Under the pieces are notes generated by a model that saw only the letters and a program-made list of their open reading frames with translations, was not told the origin of the DNA and ran no database searches. Both the position numbers and the translations under genes were made by a program. From Phoebastria nigripes (Eukaryota; Chordata; Aves; Procellariiformes; Diomedeidae), in the NCBI GenBank assembly GCA_035582835.1, contig JAYKAV010003065.1, forward strand, positions 62,001 to 126,000: 64,000 bases of DNA. Reading direction: 5' to 3'. Shown here one piece after another: positions 13,801 through 24,960 of this stretch. The first letter of the stretch is position 1; each line of letters opens with the position of its first letter.

Positions 13801-15258
13801 TTCCAGTAGAACCAATACTCAGCATTTAAAGGACTGAACAATAACTATCCATATTATTTTAAAGCTTTTGAGTTTGTATGAATTGGGAAAGCTACATTGT
13901 AATTCAGTATGAAAGGTAAGTGAAAAGAGCCTTGTTTTTTCATTTTTCTTCTGCAAAACTACATCTCCTGTACTCAACTACTTACTTATGACCTTCTAAG
14001 ATGTTGAACTCCTACAAAAAAATAAAATTACATGCAAGAAACAACCTTATCTCTGGAACACCATCCCACAAACACAATTACTCAGTTGACTTGTGTGCTA
14101 GTGCAAGCTTCTGTCTCCCACCTCACCCTACGTATTTATCCTTAATCAAACATAAAAGAAAGAGCTAGTGAAAACAAGAGTTCTGCCCGAAGATGCCAGC
14201 AGTACCATTCCAGTGTCCAGCCTTCTAAAGGTATGCCAAGGACCAGCTCCAAAGAGATCTGGCACCGAGATCTCCATTCAGCCACCTGACCACTTGCAAT
14301 ATATTTTCATAGATGTGCTCTTATGTTTAATGCAGACAATACCACCTAGCCTAGTAAACCCTTGAAGCAAGTATCAGCTTTGTTTTTCCTCTTCATAGCG
14401 GTATTTTGATTTGCACACACTTTGATGTTATGCTTCTGAAATAAAACTTACACCACCCTCCCATGTATAATTACTCTTTTCTGGATTATTCCCATCTCCC
14501 ACACAGTTTAAACACACTCCCTGGATTTTCAAGAGGGACGTAGGGAAGTGGGTAAGGATTGCATGTTTTCTACTGATTTTTCTACCCAATTGAGTTTCTA
14601 GTTTAAACACTATACAGATTCCAACCAAGATCTGTAAATCTCTTAAAATAAACTGTCAGAGTAAGATTTATGAAAACTCCCTCTCCCCGGTGTTCTCTAA
14701 CCCAATTAAAAACTCCTCGTTGATTGTTTTTGTTTCAAAATACCACCAGTCTGAAAATACTATCATAAACAAACAGCAGTGAGCCACAGATCGTTAGCTA
14801 GGAATCAGTACAGAATACTTATCTAAGTGAATCGAGATGAAATGGAATATAATTCCTTGTTTAATTTTGACAGGAAAAAAAATGTAGGTTTTGTTGTGTT
14901 TTTTAAAGGATACAAAGCTTGTTCAAAGACATCCACAAAATGCCTCAGGGCAGAAATGTCACTGCCAGAGTTTCTCTTATGCTCAGAATGTATGTCACAA
15001 CAAAATATATTTAGTTTACCCATCATAAATATTGATTTATCTACGGTGTAAAAACACAAGTTTGGCTTTCATAAATTTTTGTTTCAATTGCCAGACATGC
15101 TAAGACATCTTTCTTTCGCTTACTTTTCTAGTGTTTTTTTGTCAGGAATGACACACTTGATTCAAGTTACGTGTATTCTGATTACAAATTCATGAACTAC
15201 TCTATTAAGCTTTAATAACAGCTGTCACATTAAATGTTTACCGTTATAAAGGTCTTAC

Positions 15259-15324
15259 CTCAAAAATTTCGAAGCCATAGATGTCCAGCACCCCCATTAC
15301 CTTCTTTCTCACTTTTGTTTGTGC
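15259..15324 (-). CDS. MYO1B: MYO1B coding exon (window exon 11), switch II
   Basis: This 66-bp exon (22 codons, phase 0 at both ends) encodes about residues 371-392: AQTKVRKKVMGV, then LDIYGFEIFE. DIYGFE is switch II, which couples ATP hydrolysis to the power stroke; its Asp and Gly are intact. The acceptor is a run of T followed by aag, a less common but valid acceptor trinucleotide. The donor is gtaaga. The 324-nt intron to exon 10 is the shortest in the window. Confidence 0.95.
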
Positions 15325-15648
15325 CTTAAAAAAAATTAAACATTGAGTCAGTCATCTGTACGTTTCATACTTGGGAATCAAGAAAACTAATGTATCTCAT
15401 AAGCAGGCTGTCAAATTCTGTAAACTAAAATGTTAAGTATGGTTTCTCAAAATACACTTAACATGAATATTTTCATAAGCTTAAAAACAGAGTAGACAGC
15501 AATTTGTTGAGCTATGATACAGTTATTCACCTGTACCATGTGTAACAGTGTACAACCAGGAAAAATGAAATTGGCAAATACAGTTTTACTGTCCACTTTA
15601 ATTTAAAGTATTTCTATTGATTTTTTTACAGACACAAAACAACAATAC
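15325..15648 (-). other. MYO1B intron between exons 10 and 11
   Basis: The shortest intron in the window (324 nt). It is AT-rich, with a T-rich stretch just before the exon 11 acceptor. Nothing else recognised. Confidence 0.85.
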
Positions 15649-15735
15649 CTTAATGCTCTCATTGATTCTGGTAACAAGCCAAGAGAACAGTCGACTGTAT
15701 AAATTCTTAGCCAGAGCATCACGGGCGTAATAAGC
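15649..15735 (-). CDS. MYO1B: MYO1B coding exon (window exon 10), DALAK motif
   Basis: This 87-bp exon (29 codons, phase 0 at both ends) encodes about residues 342-370: AYYARDALAKNLYSRLFSWL, then VTRINESIK. The DALAK and YSRLFxWLVxRIN blocks are universal myosin signatures of the helix leading to switch II. The acceptor ends in tttag and the donor is gtattg, a weaker donor than those of the neighbouring exons. Confidence 0.95.
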
Positions 15736-16525
15736 CTAAACAGAAGAAAGAAGAAGAATGTTATAGATGCTGGGCTAATCCCAAACTTTGTATGTTACTG
15801 ACGTATCTTAAAGGTGCTATGAANAGAGTGAGAACGGCTCAGGCAGCAGTGCCTCTGCCTAAGCAGGCACCGGAGCCAGACCAGGGGTGTCAGGACACTT
15901 TGACAGCTTTGGTGGCTTGCTGGTGCACCCCTCTGCCNTCCTGGCCACGGGCTGGCTGGAACAGCAGCCACAATCAGGGCACTTTGACTCCCTTCTGCTC
16001 ATCCGGATATCCTCTAAAGACTCACATCCCCCATCGTAATCCTAAGCAAAGGGACTTGAGCAGCTGCGGTTAGGGAAACGACATTCCTGCTAGCCTGAGC
16101 TGATGAGACACAGGTGGCAATCACACTGGCTCTGCAGCATTACAGAAAGATAAANTCACACTGGCAGCAAAAGTTTTTCAGCAGCCCGGGGCATACAACT
16201 TACATGAAATTACACCAGTTGCTCTAAATGAAAACAGTCTGCCACAATACTTTCAACATGCGTTTTGTGCAGAACTGTTTCATTTTTTCATTCTCTGCAA
16301 CATTTGCCTATCCCTCATCTTTTTCAGGTAATTCACACATAAAAACAAAACATCCAGTATATTTGAACACTTAGAAACTGCTGAAGAAAAAACACACTTA
16401 TGCTAGTGATATGTTTTATTCAGCCTATTAGTTGTAGTTTTTATTAGGGCAGTTATGGTTTAGTCATGTAGAATAAATTGCCATTTAAAACAATTCTTTC
16501 CTTTAAAATCAGGACCTCTTTTTAC
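15736..16525 (-). other. MYO1B intron between exons 9 and 10
   Basis: A 790-nt intron. Positions 15820-16190 are clearly GC-richer than the flanks and hold three N calls (near 15824, 15938 and 16155). The composition suggests an inserted or unusual segment, but I do not recognise a repeat family. Confidence 0.7.
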
Positions 16526-16644
16526 CTGAGCCACATTTAGTGTTGTTGAAACTTTCTCTTGCTTGGCTTCAACTGTCCGGAAGCTGAAAGCTCTTTCCAA
16601 TACAGACTGGTCTATACCCGTCAACTCGCAGATTTCCTTGAGTT
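16526..16644 (-). CDS. MYO1B: MYO1B coding exon (window exon 9), TEDS-site loop
   Basis: This 119-bp exon encodes about residues 302-341: ELKEICELTGIDQSVLERAF, then SFRTVEAKQEKVSTTLNVAQ. It includes the actin-contacting cardiomyopathy loop. Counting 16 residues back from the Asp of the DALAK motif in the next exon gives a glutamate (about residue 331, in KQEKV). That is the TEDS-rule position. An acidic residue there is normal for vertebrate class I myosins and means no heavy-chain phosphorylation is needed for activation. The acceptor is atgctag and the donor gtaaaa. Confidence 0.95.
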
Positions 16645-17321
16645 CTAGCATGAAAAAGGAGAGTGTAAATATAATGAATCCTTTTGTATCATTGCTTTTT
16701 CTTCCCCAGAACTATTAGCTTTTAAGTAGTTCAGTATTTTCCCAAAACAGGTTTTCTTCAATAGAAGTGTCCCCCATCCACACTCTCTTCCCCCTCCCCT
16801 GCCAAGCAAAGTTTTTAAAAATACGCACAGCATGAGGAAACAGAGTTATTGGTTTTGAAAGCACTTTCTATCTGGTTATTTTTGTGAAGAAACTTTTCTT
16901 CCATTTATCACAGACTACTTTTCATGATGAAAAACTTTCAAATGAAAATAAATGAACTTTCTAAATGTATCAACTGCAAAAACATGACCAAATTGACATT
17001 ACAGGCAGAGAGACCCTACTACAAAAGAACAAAAAGCCTCCACGGCAGAATAACCAAGCAGTTACAGAAATGCATAGCACCATTTCACATTTCAGAAGGA
17101 AGTGTTAATAAAGTGGAAAAAAAGAAAATAATCATTTTTGGAATTTCAACCAGAGCGATTGAAATCGTACAGACTTCAACCCATGTTTGCCTGCAGGTGA
17201 GTTTTGGAAGCAATCTAATTTAATTCATCTGTAAGGATATTGTATGTCTACAGAAACTACAAAATTAATAATGACTTCAGACAAATGAGTGGTTTTCCTC
17301 CCATCACTAATCTCATCTTAC
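16645..17321 (-). other. MYO1B intron between exons 8 and 9
   Basis: A 677-nt AT-rich intron. A 99-codon open stretch on the plus strand (16924-17223) has no recognisable similarity and is probably chance. Confidence 0.8.
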
Positions 17322-17469
17322 CATTTTTATCTTTGATTTTACTTTCATCTAGGCCATTCACGCGAGATTCAGGCTTAAATTCAATATTTCCCAATTTCAG
17401 AACGGCTGCCACCACTTCAAAGACAGACTGTGTTTCATGATCCATAAAACCAACAATCTGCATTGCATT
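17322..17469 (-). CDS. MYO1B: MYO1B coding exon (window exon 8)
   Basis: This 148-bp exon encodes about residues 253-301 and one base of codon 302. It begins NAMQIVGFMDHETQSVFEVV, continues AAVLKLGNIEFKPES, and ends in RVNGLDESKIKDKN. VLKLGNIEF is a standard myosin upper-50-kDa strand. TQSVFEVV differs from the mammalian form I remember, so this helix is one of the more variable parts. The acceptor is tttccag and the donor gtaaga. Confidence 0.95.
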
Positions 17470-18349
17470 CTGGAAAGGGGACAGATAAAATTATGAGATA
17501 AAAGAATCTACATTTAAACAGATCATACTTGCAAAATTCACCATTTATCTGTATTAGCATGAATTAGAAATATTTTACGAACACTTTTGCGACAAAAAGG
17601 ACATGATATAACTACTACGCTTGGATAAGTAAGTTTTTTAATATAAAAGACAGGTTAAAGAAGATCTGGTAATCGAGCTGGCATGTCAGTCCAGTCCACT
17701 TCTAGGATTCATTCAGTTTATGGATTTCTAAAATGCAGTACTTTTCTTTCAGCCACTTAATTTAGTTTATAGCCCAACCCACTTTTTCACAGTCAAATGA
17801 ACAGGTACTGCTGTCTTCTTAGTCCACTCTATTGCTCTAAAAGCCAGTAACTTTTAGAATCTACGTTTGCATACACTGGGTAACAGGGTCCTGTATTCTT
17901 CTTGTCCCTTAGTACAAGCAAGCAAAAACATCACGGTAAATCATCTTGAGGACCATCCCAGCCCTGTTTTTCTTTCGACTTGGTCAGCATCACCTGGTTC
18001 ATGAAGCTCAGTCACTGTCATCATAAGCAACTACACAATATAACCTTTTCCATGACCTGATCAAGGGGTCTGGGCTTTCCCCCCCCCCCCTTCCTTTTTT
18101 TTTTTTTCCCCTTCTTTTTTTTCTTTTTGTCTTTTTTGTATTCCCACTAGAATCCTCCAGAAACTTGGTTCTTTCTATTTTCTAGTTGTAGCTAAGCTTC
18201 CCTGTGCAAACACGCTATACCCTGGCATGAAAAGTTCTAGCACTCAGAAAAGATGGCTCTCCCAGCCCAGCGCGAATGGCCAGACCAAGGGCATAAGAAC
18301 TCTGCATTAGTGTTGAGCCCTTTGGGGTTTACACCCAGCCCCTTCTTAC
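17470..18349 (-). other. MYO1B intron between exons 7 and 8
   Basis: An 880-nt intron. It has a pyrimidine-rich low-complexity tract at about 18078-18140 on the plus strand (C run followed by T runs). No repeat family or exon recognised. Confidence 0.8.
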
Positions 18350-18453
18350 CCTAACTGTTCTGAAGTTTGCAGCATCATCCACTCCATTCACTTTGGCAGA
18401 ATCCAGGCCCAGGTAGTTGTATCTGCTGAAGTCCCGCTCCAGTTTGAGTTTGC
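18350..18453 (-). CDS. MYO1B: MYO1B coding exon (window exon 7)
   Basis: This 104-bp exon completes codon 218 (Cys) and encodes about residues 219-252. It reads KLKLERDFSRYNYLGLDSAK, then VNGVDDAANFRTVR. The stretch lies in the upper 50-kDa subdomain and is more family-specific than the nucleotide-binding exons. It fits MYO1B well and MYO1A poorly. The acceptor is a T-rich tract ending in attag and the donor is gtaaga. Confidence 0.95.
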
Positions 18454-18825
18454 CTAATAAATCAAATAAAAGTATCATTAGTAACAGCATTCTTGTTCAT
18501 AGCTCTTTTATCNCAGAACCAGNATTGTCCAGAACTGTTGTTATTATTAGTAGGATTAAGTTTTCTTTAGGGATCTTTTAATTACAAGCCTTCTGAATAA
18601 GAATAGGCTTTCTTCTTTGTTTATAATACATTGCAAAGCCGATTCTGACTCAGATATCTGGATAATACTAAACCATATTATTTACTTCAGGTATTACTAT
18701 TGCCACTGCCACCAATAGTTTGAAAAATGAATCAATATCCCATTTCCCACAAAAGATGTGCGCGGAACAGCACATTAAATATAAAGAAGACTCATATCTG
18801 AAAATGGCACAAGGGCAACACTTAC
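18454..18825 (-). other. MYO1B intron between exons 6 and 7
   Basis: A 372-nt AT-rich intron with two N calls (near 18513 and 18523). Nothing else recognised. Confidence 0.85.
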
Positions 18826-18924
18826 AGAGGAAGTCTTCCGATGCACCGGACAGTATCTGATAGAAAATGTGAAAGTTTCTTTCACCTCTTGGCTGCTTAA
18901 CAACACGAGACTTCTCTAGAAGAT
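18826..18924 (-). CDS. MYO1B: MYO1B coding exon (window exon 6)
   Basis: This 99-bp exon encodes about residues 185-217 and one base of codon 218. It reads [19 protein letters not shown], then [14 protein letters not shown]. The LLEKSRV and [10 protein letters not shown] blocks are conserved throughout myosin motors, and the VVKQPRGE variant matches MYO1B. The end (EDFL) differs slightly from the mammalian form as I remember it (EELL), consistent with a diverged orthologue. The acceptor ends in tttag and the donor is gtaagt. Confidence 0.95.
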
Positions 18925-19851
18925 CTAAACAAACAAACAAAATCTCACAGGTCAGGGAACGACTGTTGGAGCAAAACTCCTTAATATGAATATAATCCCC
19001 CATCGTTTTCTACTTCATTGCTTTATATCATCATCAGCAAATTAGAAGATGATAAATGGTAGGCACAAACCTTATCACAATGTATCGCATTAGTACATAT
19101 TTCTCAAATAAGTTATTTGAGCAAGCTGTAAGCCCAGTAGACTTCTAAATGCTGCAGTCTATGAGCTGCAAAGAAAACTCAGGTCAGGGAGGCAATGCGC
19201 TCAAAAGACGTCAACCGATTTACAGGACCACCACAAAATTAAGATTTGGTGAGAATGATTGTATGGGTGAAGATTTGAAAAGAACTGAAATGTTAACAGG
19301 TTAAGCACATGAAAGATGGATAAATGAAAGGGAGAAGCCAAATAAAAAAAGAATTTAAACTGAATAATCATGCGCCACTTTGTGATCCTCAGGTGCATCA
19401 GACTATGAAATAATTCCCAATGGGACTGACAGAAGCTCCATCATAAGACACTTTAAGTGAAATGGAAAAGCAGCACTTTGAAAAGCATCACTGCACTGAT
19501 TGAGTAGTCTGACAAGAAGATTGCTTTGTCCACCACCATTAGTGATGGGCACGTTTCTAAGCCTTACCAATAAGGGTAGGAATCCAGGCAGACAGCAGAA
19601 GCAGACTGACTTGTAACACACTGCAAACACTTCAGAGTCTACATTATATTTATCACAGAGGGGACAATACAAAGGTTGTTCAGACTGTACTGCACTGAAA
19701 GGCTGTGGTCCACAGCGCACCGGGAGAGGGATGCGATAAGAGAACCTCTAGACAGGTATCGGTGTCACTCGCTGTTTTTGTACAAAAAAAATGTTTTTCC
19801 TTCTTTTCTCACTGGCACACAAGGGCTCCACACCATTTTTCCAGATAGCGA

Positions 19852-19875
19852 AAATCTGGAAAAATTTCCAGATTT
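19852..19875. repeat. Perfect inverted repeat, 11-bp arms, 2-nt spacer
   Basis: Left arm aaatctggaaa, spacer aa, right arm tttccagattt. A partial third copy (tttttccagat) sits near 19836. The tiny spacer makes it close to a true palindrome. It may mark a slippage or template-switch event. Confidence 0.8.
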
Positions 19876-22800
19876 CCAGTATACAGTTTCTCTTAAGCTA
19901 CATATATTCAGCAACATGAATATAGAGACATTCAGTGCCTCATTCCAAGTGCACAGCAAAGGAGATCCCCTATGCACTTACCACTACGTACCCACCACAG
20001 CTCACACTGACTGCGGTTAAGTTCTCTCTAAGCTGTGCCCATGCAAGAAGAAAGCCCCAAAAGGGAAATTACCACAGCTTGGATGTCACTCTTCAGAAGA
20101 GCTGCCACAAAGTTGAGATGGGGTTTCACAAAGGTAAAACATAGGGAACACCAATTCATTTAAGGACACATGGGGTTGCTAAACACTTTCCCTGCATGGC
20201 TACTATAATATTCGACATGTATTCTAGTATACCTTTCCTCAGNTTTCCATTTCTGCTGAAACTGAGCCTGTTTAGTCTTAGCAATCCAGAAAGTTAGAGG
20301 CGGCACTCAGCGCAGCCACCTTTGTGCTGCAACCCCCGCTCCAGCCCCNTCACGGAGGAGCAGCTGGGGAGCTACAGTCTCTTTCCTTCCAAAGGTGGCC
20401 CTGTTTCAGCACCTGGAAGTTTTGCACATGACGACAAAGTACACCCAAGATACACCCAAACAAGTGGCTGTCCCATACTGCCAGCAGCTCATCTTTACAT
20501 TAGGATGGGACAGGTTACAGATTTCCACTTTTGCTTCTTCCATTTTATTGGCATCTTTTTTTTTTTCTTTTTTTTACTATCACAGATGACTAACATCTAA
20601 TGGTTGATGCTATGTTGGAAAGGCATACATCAGAAGGTGTAGTTCTCACCAGCAGCCTAGTGTGCAACCTCAATACCTCTGACCTCACTTAAGGTTGGGG
20701 CTCCCCTCCTTGAGCTGTGGTTCATCCTAACTATCCAGTTAGNTAGCCTAACTATTGGATACCTGATCCTCTCTAGTTTTTAATTCATAACTGAAAGGGA
20801 GAGGCTGGTCCACCATCCAAGTGTTAATACTTGGGCTGAGAAAGGCAAGGTGACTGCCAGGCAGTTCAGAGTCATGCTGGCTGTGAAGGTTCTCCAGTGA
20901 AATGTTGGAACGGATCGCAGCCAAATTTAATCTCAAAGAAATAAACAACTTCAGCTCCCGCGGCGGCTACACACACTTCAGGAAACGTCTGTATTTTCAA
21001 AGGATGTTGAAGCAATGCAGTTTGTGAAGCGGTTTGGCTTATTTGGGTTTAAAAACATTCTATATATAAATTTACTCAAATGCTCTCATAAAAGCTCAGC
21101 TACATATCCTGGCAAAATATTATCTGTAAGCCGCCTTCTAATTACATGCATGCCTTCGGCAGATTTAACAAACAGTTTCTTGAGCACATGTCAAATAAGT
21201 TCTGTTAGAAGGATAACTGTCTTGGATTTTTCATCACAGTTTATCTTATTTATATGTTTTTAGAAGCGAGGAGGTTAACTAATTAAGTCAGCTTTCCAAA
21301 GTCCCAATATTCCATATTCTTCATATCCAGCCTTCGTAATTGAGGAAAAAGGCTCCAGAAAGCTGCTACTGACAGAAAATCAGGTATTTACCTTAACAAA
21401 GCAGCTGTTACCAATTCTTTTTAAAGCTGTATTCATTCTCTGCTTTTTTTCTTTTATGCCCACATGCAGACTGAAATCAGACTGGTAGAAAAGATCCAGA
21501 CCATCTGCCCTACTCTTAAGAAAACGTCTTCCCTTTGTTTGCCCTAATTAGCATTTTAATAAATCAAGCAAATATATTTTCCTTAAAGCAACTACTGCAC
21601 AACAAGTANCTTCTGTGTTAACTCTCACATGATTACAAATTCTGTGGATTGAACAGTCAAAAGAGAAGACACAAAGATGCACATCAGATTTCTGCAGGCA
21701 TCCACTTGGTAATTCTGTTTACAGAGGCATGTGTGGACAGATGGTGCTTATCTATATGAAAACACCCAAGCAAAAACCTCCAAACTCTATACATATTACA
21801 TTTTGTTATATATTCTATATAAATTATGTATAGGGACTATACAGAATTATCTAGAGAGAACATACAGAACTACATATGATGTATTTATGGATTAGGTATT
21901 TTTCCTGCACTAACACTGCTTCTGCTTGAACTGAAACATTTAACATGTGTGTATCAAAGCAATTGTAAAAATTAAATTGCTTTGGAAAGGTCCAACCTGG
22001 AAACACTTCTTAAATCATATTGTTTGAATATCCATCGATTCAGATGACTCAACCCAGCGACAGAACCTCAGGTTCTGAAGATTATTTGTTATTCCTAGAT
22101 AACATTAGTTTAAATGCAAGAGATCTGTGTAAGCATCCTGCTAAACCGTTCGACTGAACTCAACATGAAAGCAAAAAAGAAATCGATGCTGAATACCTCT
22201 GGAAACTCTAATGTACAAATTTACATGATTTCTTTTCAGTTACTTGACCCATGAACTTGACTGATGCAGAAAATATAGGATATTTGTATTTCTCTAAATA
22301 TACTAGAAATTGAATCAACATTCAAGAAAGGAATAAGTAAACACTACAAACAAAAAACGACACTACCTTGGTACATTCTGAATAATCCAGAAGAAGTTTG
22401 TTTTAGTCATATTCTCTTCAGCCGGCCATGACCAAGGACCTTTTTAGCTATTCAGCCAAAGTTACAGAACATATTCTAGTCACGGAAGCTTATCTCTACA
22501 CCCACATTATGTTAAATTATGTTTTCTGTTTTCCTACCTCGATTCTTCAGCTGTCATCAAAAAAAAGTCACTGATTAAAAAGAAAATACCATAGTGGTTT
22601 CTCAGGAACTTTTGCACATTATTCCCACCAAGTTTATAATAATGTTCTCTTGAATTAAATGATCCATAATTGTATCAAATTGTATCAAACAAAACCTACT
22701 ATCTGGGCAATATGTGCAGTGAAAAAACAATGATTGCACAATTTTAGGAGTCTTAAATCCTGATTACTCAAGTGATAAGTGATGTTTAAAAATGAGCTAA

Positions 22801-24910
22801 TAAAAATGTTTAGTGTTGTTTGTTGCTGGTTTTGGTTTTTTTTTTTAAAACACTTCCTAATTTATGCAAGACAATTGCCTAAAAGGTGGCAACTGCGCTA
22901 ACTGAAACACCAAGGGAGATGCTGGAACAAGATTAAAAAAAATCAACAAGAATGAGTATCTCTTTCCAAAATGTCTAGTTGTAAAATTTGTGTTATATTT
23001 CCCTGAGCAAAGGAGATTACTAACAGCAATCACATAACTAAAATCAACAGCCTGAGTTATTGGTTTCTCAGTAACTGGGTAATTACTTTTGTCTTTTAAA
23101 ATGAACAAACAAGTTGTAAAGAAGGATAAGTTGTAAAGTTATCACTATCACTTTGCTAACTTAAAAAAGTTGTTGCTTTAGATAAACATCATGGGTTTCT
23201 TTCATGTTGTTGTTGGAAAAATGGCAAAACAGGGCCCTTTCTTAATCACTTGTTATTTGGACTTTAAGTACACTGTGCTGGTTAAAAATGGCTTTTCAAA
23301 AGCAGGCATTANGTATACTGTACTTCACCTGCACCACTGTTATCTTCTTGTTAATCATTAAATCACTGAAGGGCTTCGGCAGATTAGGAAGGATCACCTA
23401 AAGCTAAAAAGCTAGGTATCTTTCAGCAGGAAATCCCAGATGAAATGTGAAAATGTACAACTTACGAATATTCTGGGAAAGATATCACAAGATCCCTACT
23501 TTTCAAAAGGTCTAAACAACTGCAAGTGTGAAACATTTTGGACTGTACCATGCAAAACTATTTGAACCATAAAATTAAGTGTACACAAAACCAGTCACAA
23601 AACTAACGAACCAAGCGCACACATAAACATCACCTTGGGTACAAAACAGACACAGCGTCTGTGGATAGAAAGTCATATTTTAGAGCTGTACAAGCTATTG
23701 CAATTAGCACCTATTACTTTGAAAACAGACATACCCATTTTTACGTAAAATATATTTTATTCTGTAATTACAGGTGGAAAAGAAACTACTATTCTCCTTT
23801 TTCCTACTCCCATCCCCACTAACATGGTAGTTATAATAAATGGAAAACTAAGAATAGTATTGATGGTTTCTGTAATTTATTTCCACAGTATTACACTCAG
23901 GTGAAAGCAGGTTAATTACCCAACAGTCCAACTGCCTTTCTTCACAAGCGCTCTGGAAAAAAAACCTCTGAGCATGTAAGTGCTGACAAGAGTGTCCACT
24001 GCAACAGCAGCAACCGTAAACATCCCGTGGGAGGACAGAAAGAGCAGATACACCTCGTACTCAATTCAGTGAGAGAAAATGTAAATGCAATTTACCTGTT
24101 TGTAAATGCATTTTAGAGCAGCAGCATACCTTTAAGCAGGGACCGGTGTTTGTTACAAAACAGGGATGGGATACCTACAGTCACAGGTGACAATACAGCA
24201 AGGGTTTAATGTTCAGGAGAGCTCAAAAGAGTAATTTGGGCTTCCTAACCCCATGCACATGAAACAGGTCAGCCCGTGAATGGATGGGCTGGCTGTTAGC
24301 TAGCACTAGGGTTGTGCACCTCACCTTACACAGATTCCAGCATCTCCCACCCATTAGGAAAACAAGCTGGGACCTTCACAGAAAACTAACAAAAAGGGAG
24401 GATTCAAACGACGCAGGCTTACCACATACCGCAGCTTACTCACCCTTCTTCACTCTCCTGCTCATCCCCATGCTTCAGCTGCTGCCGACATAGGATCAAA
24501 CACGTGCAAAGCACAACATATGCTAGCTGAAATCATTTTTCTTTTGTGGTCTCAGGGGAAAAAATTCCTGACTGAAGTAATATACTTAAAGATTGCATAA
24601 ATCACGTTCATCTCAAATTTTCCACTCTCAGTTTCTTTTTATGACTGTACACCATGATATAGCTATATGTCAAATGCCTTACAAATCAGTGCACTCAGAA
24701 GCTCTGAGCAGCCATGTAATGTACATGTAATGAGCCTATATGTATTTTATGCTGTTCAAACATAAAACTGTCTTCAGTTTGGCAACATACCAGTTCTGAC
24801 TTAATAGATGTCACAAACCTCTTCCATTACAATCCCTTCCATTTTATTATTCCCATTCTAATTTTACTCAAAAGATTTACCCTTCCATTTATGGCACATT
24901 AAATGTTTCA

Positions 24911-24960
24911 GATCCATCAGCTCCTGCTGAAGCCAATGGACATTTCCATTCACTGCAAAC
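24911..24960. repeat. Possible ancient amniote repeat relic (second copy)
   Basis: Contains agctcctgctgaagccaatg then gacatttccattcactgc. It has the same layout as the block at 43127-43160: a gaagccaatgg arm, a short spacer, and a ccattcact arm of roughly opposite orientation. It may be a decayed copy of one old interspersed repeat. Low certainty. Confidence 0.3.

Larger units (their letters stand above)
3263..15258 (-). other. MYO1B intron between exons 11 and 12
   Basis: A 12.0-kb intron, AT-rich and without any recognised exon or transposable element. It has a run of 21 T at 4478-4498, a purine-rich tract at about 5305-5337, short perfect hairpins at 5715-5739 and 7854-7877, a G run at 9911-9917 and an A-rich simple stretch at about 12331-12367. 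N calls are at 12730 and 13594. A somewhat GC-richer part at 3900-4240 and a C-rich part at 11080-11460 show no coding signature. Confidence 0.75.

Noticed and set aside
16924..17223. 99-codon plus-strand open stretch between exons 8 and 9
   Set aside because: AT-rich, lysine-rich translation typical of chance frames in AT-rich intron; no similarity recognised.
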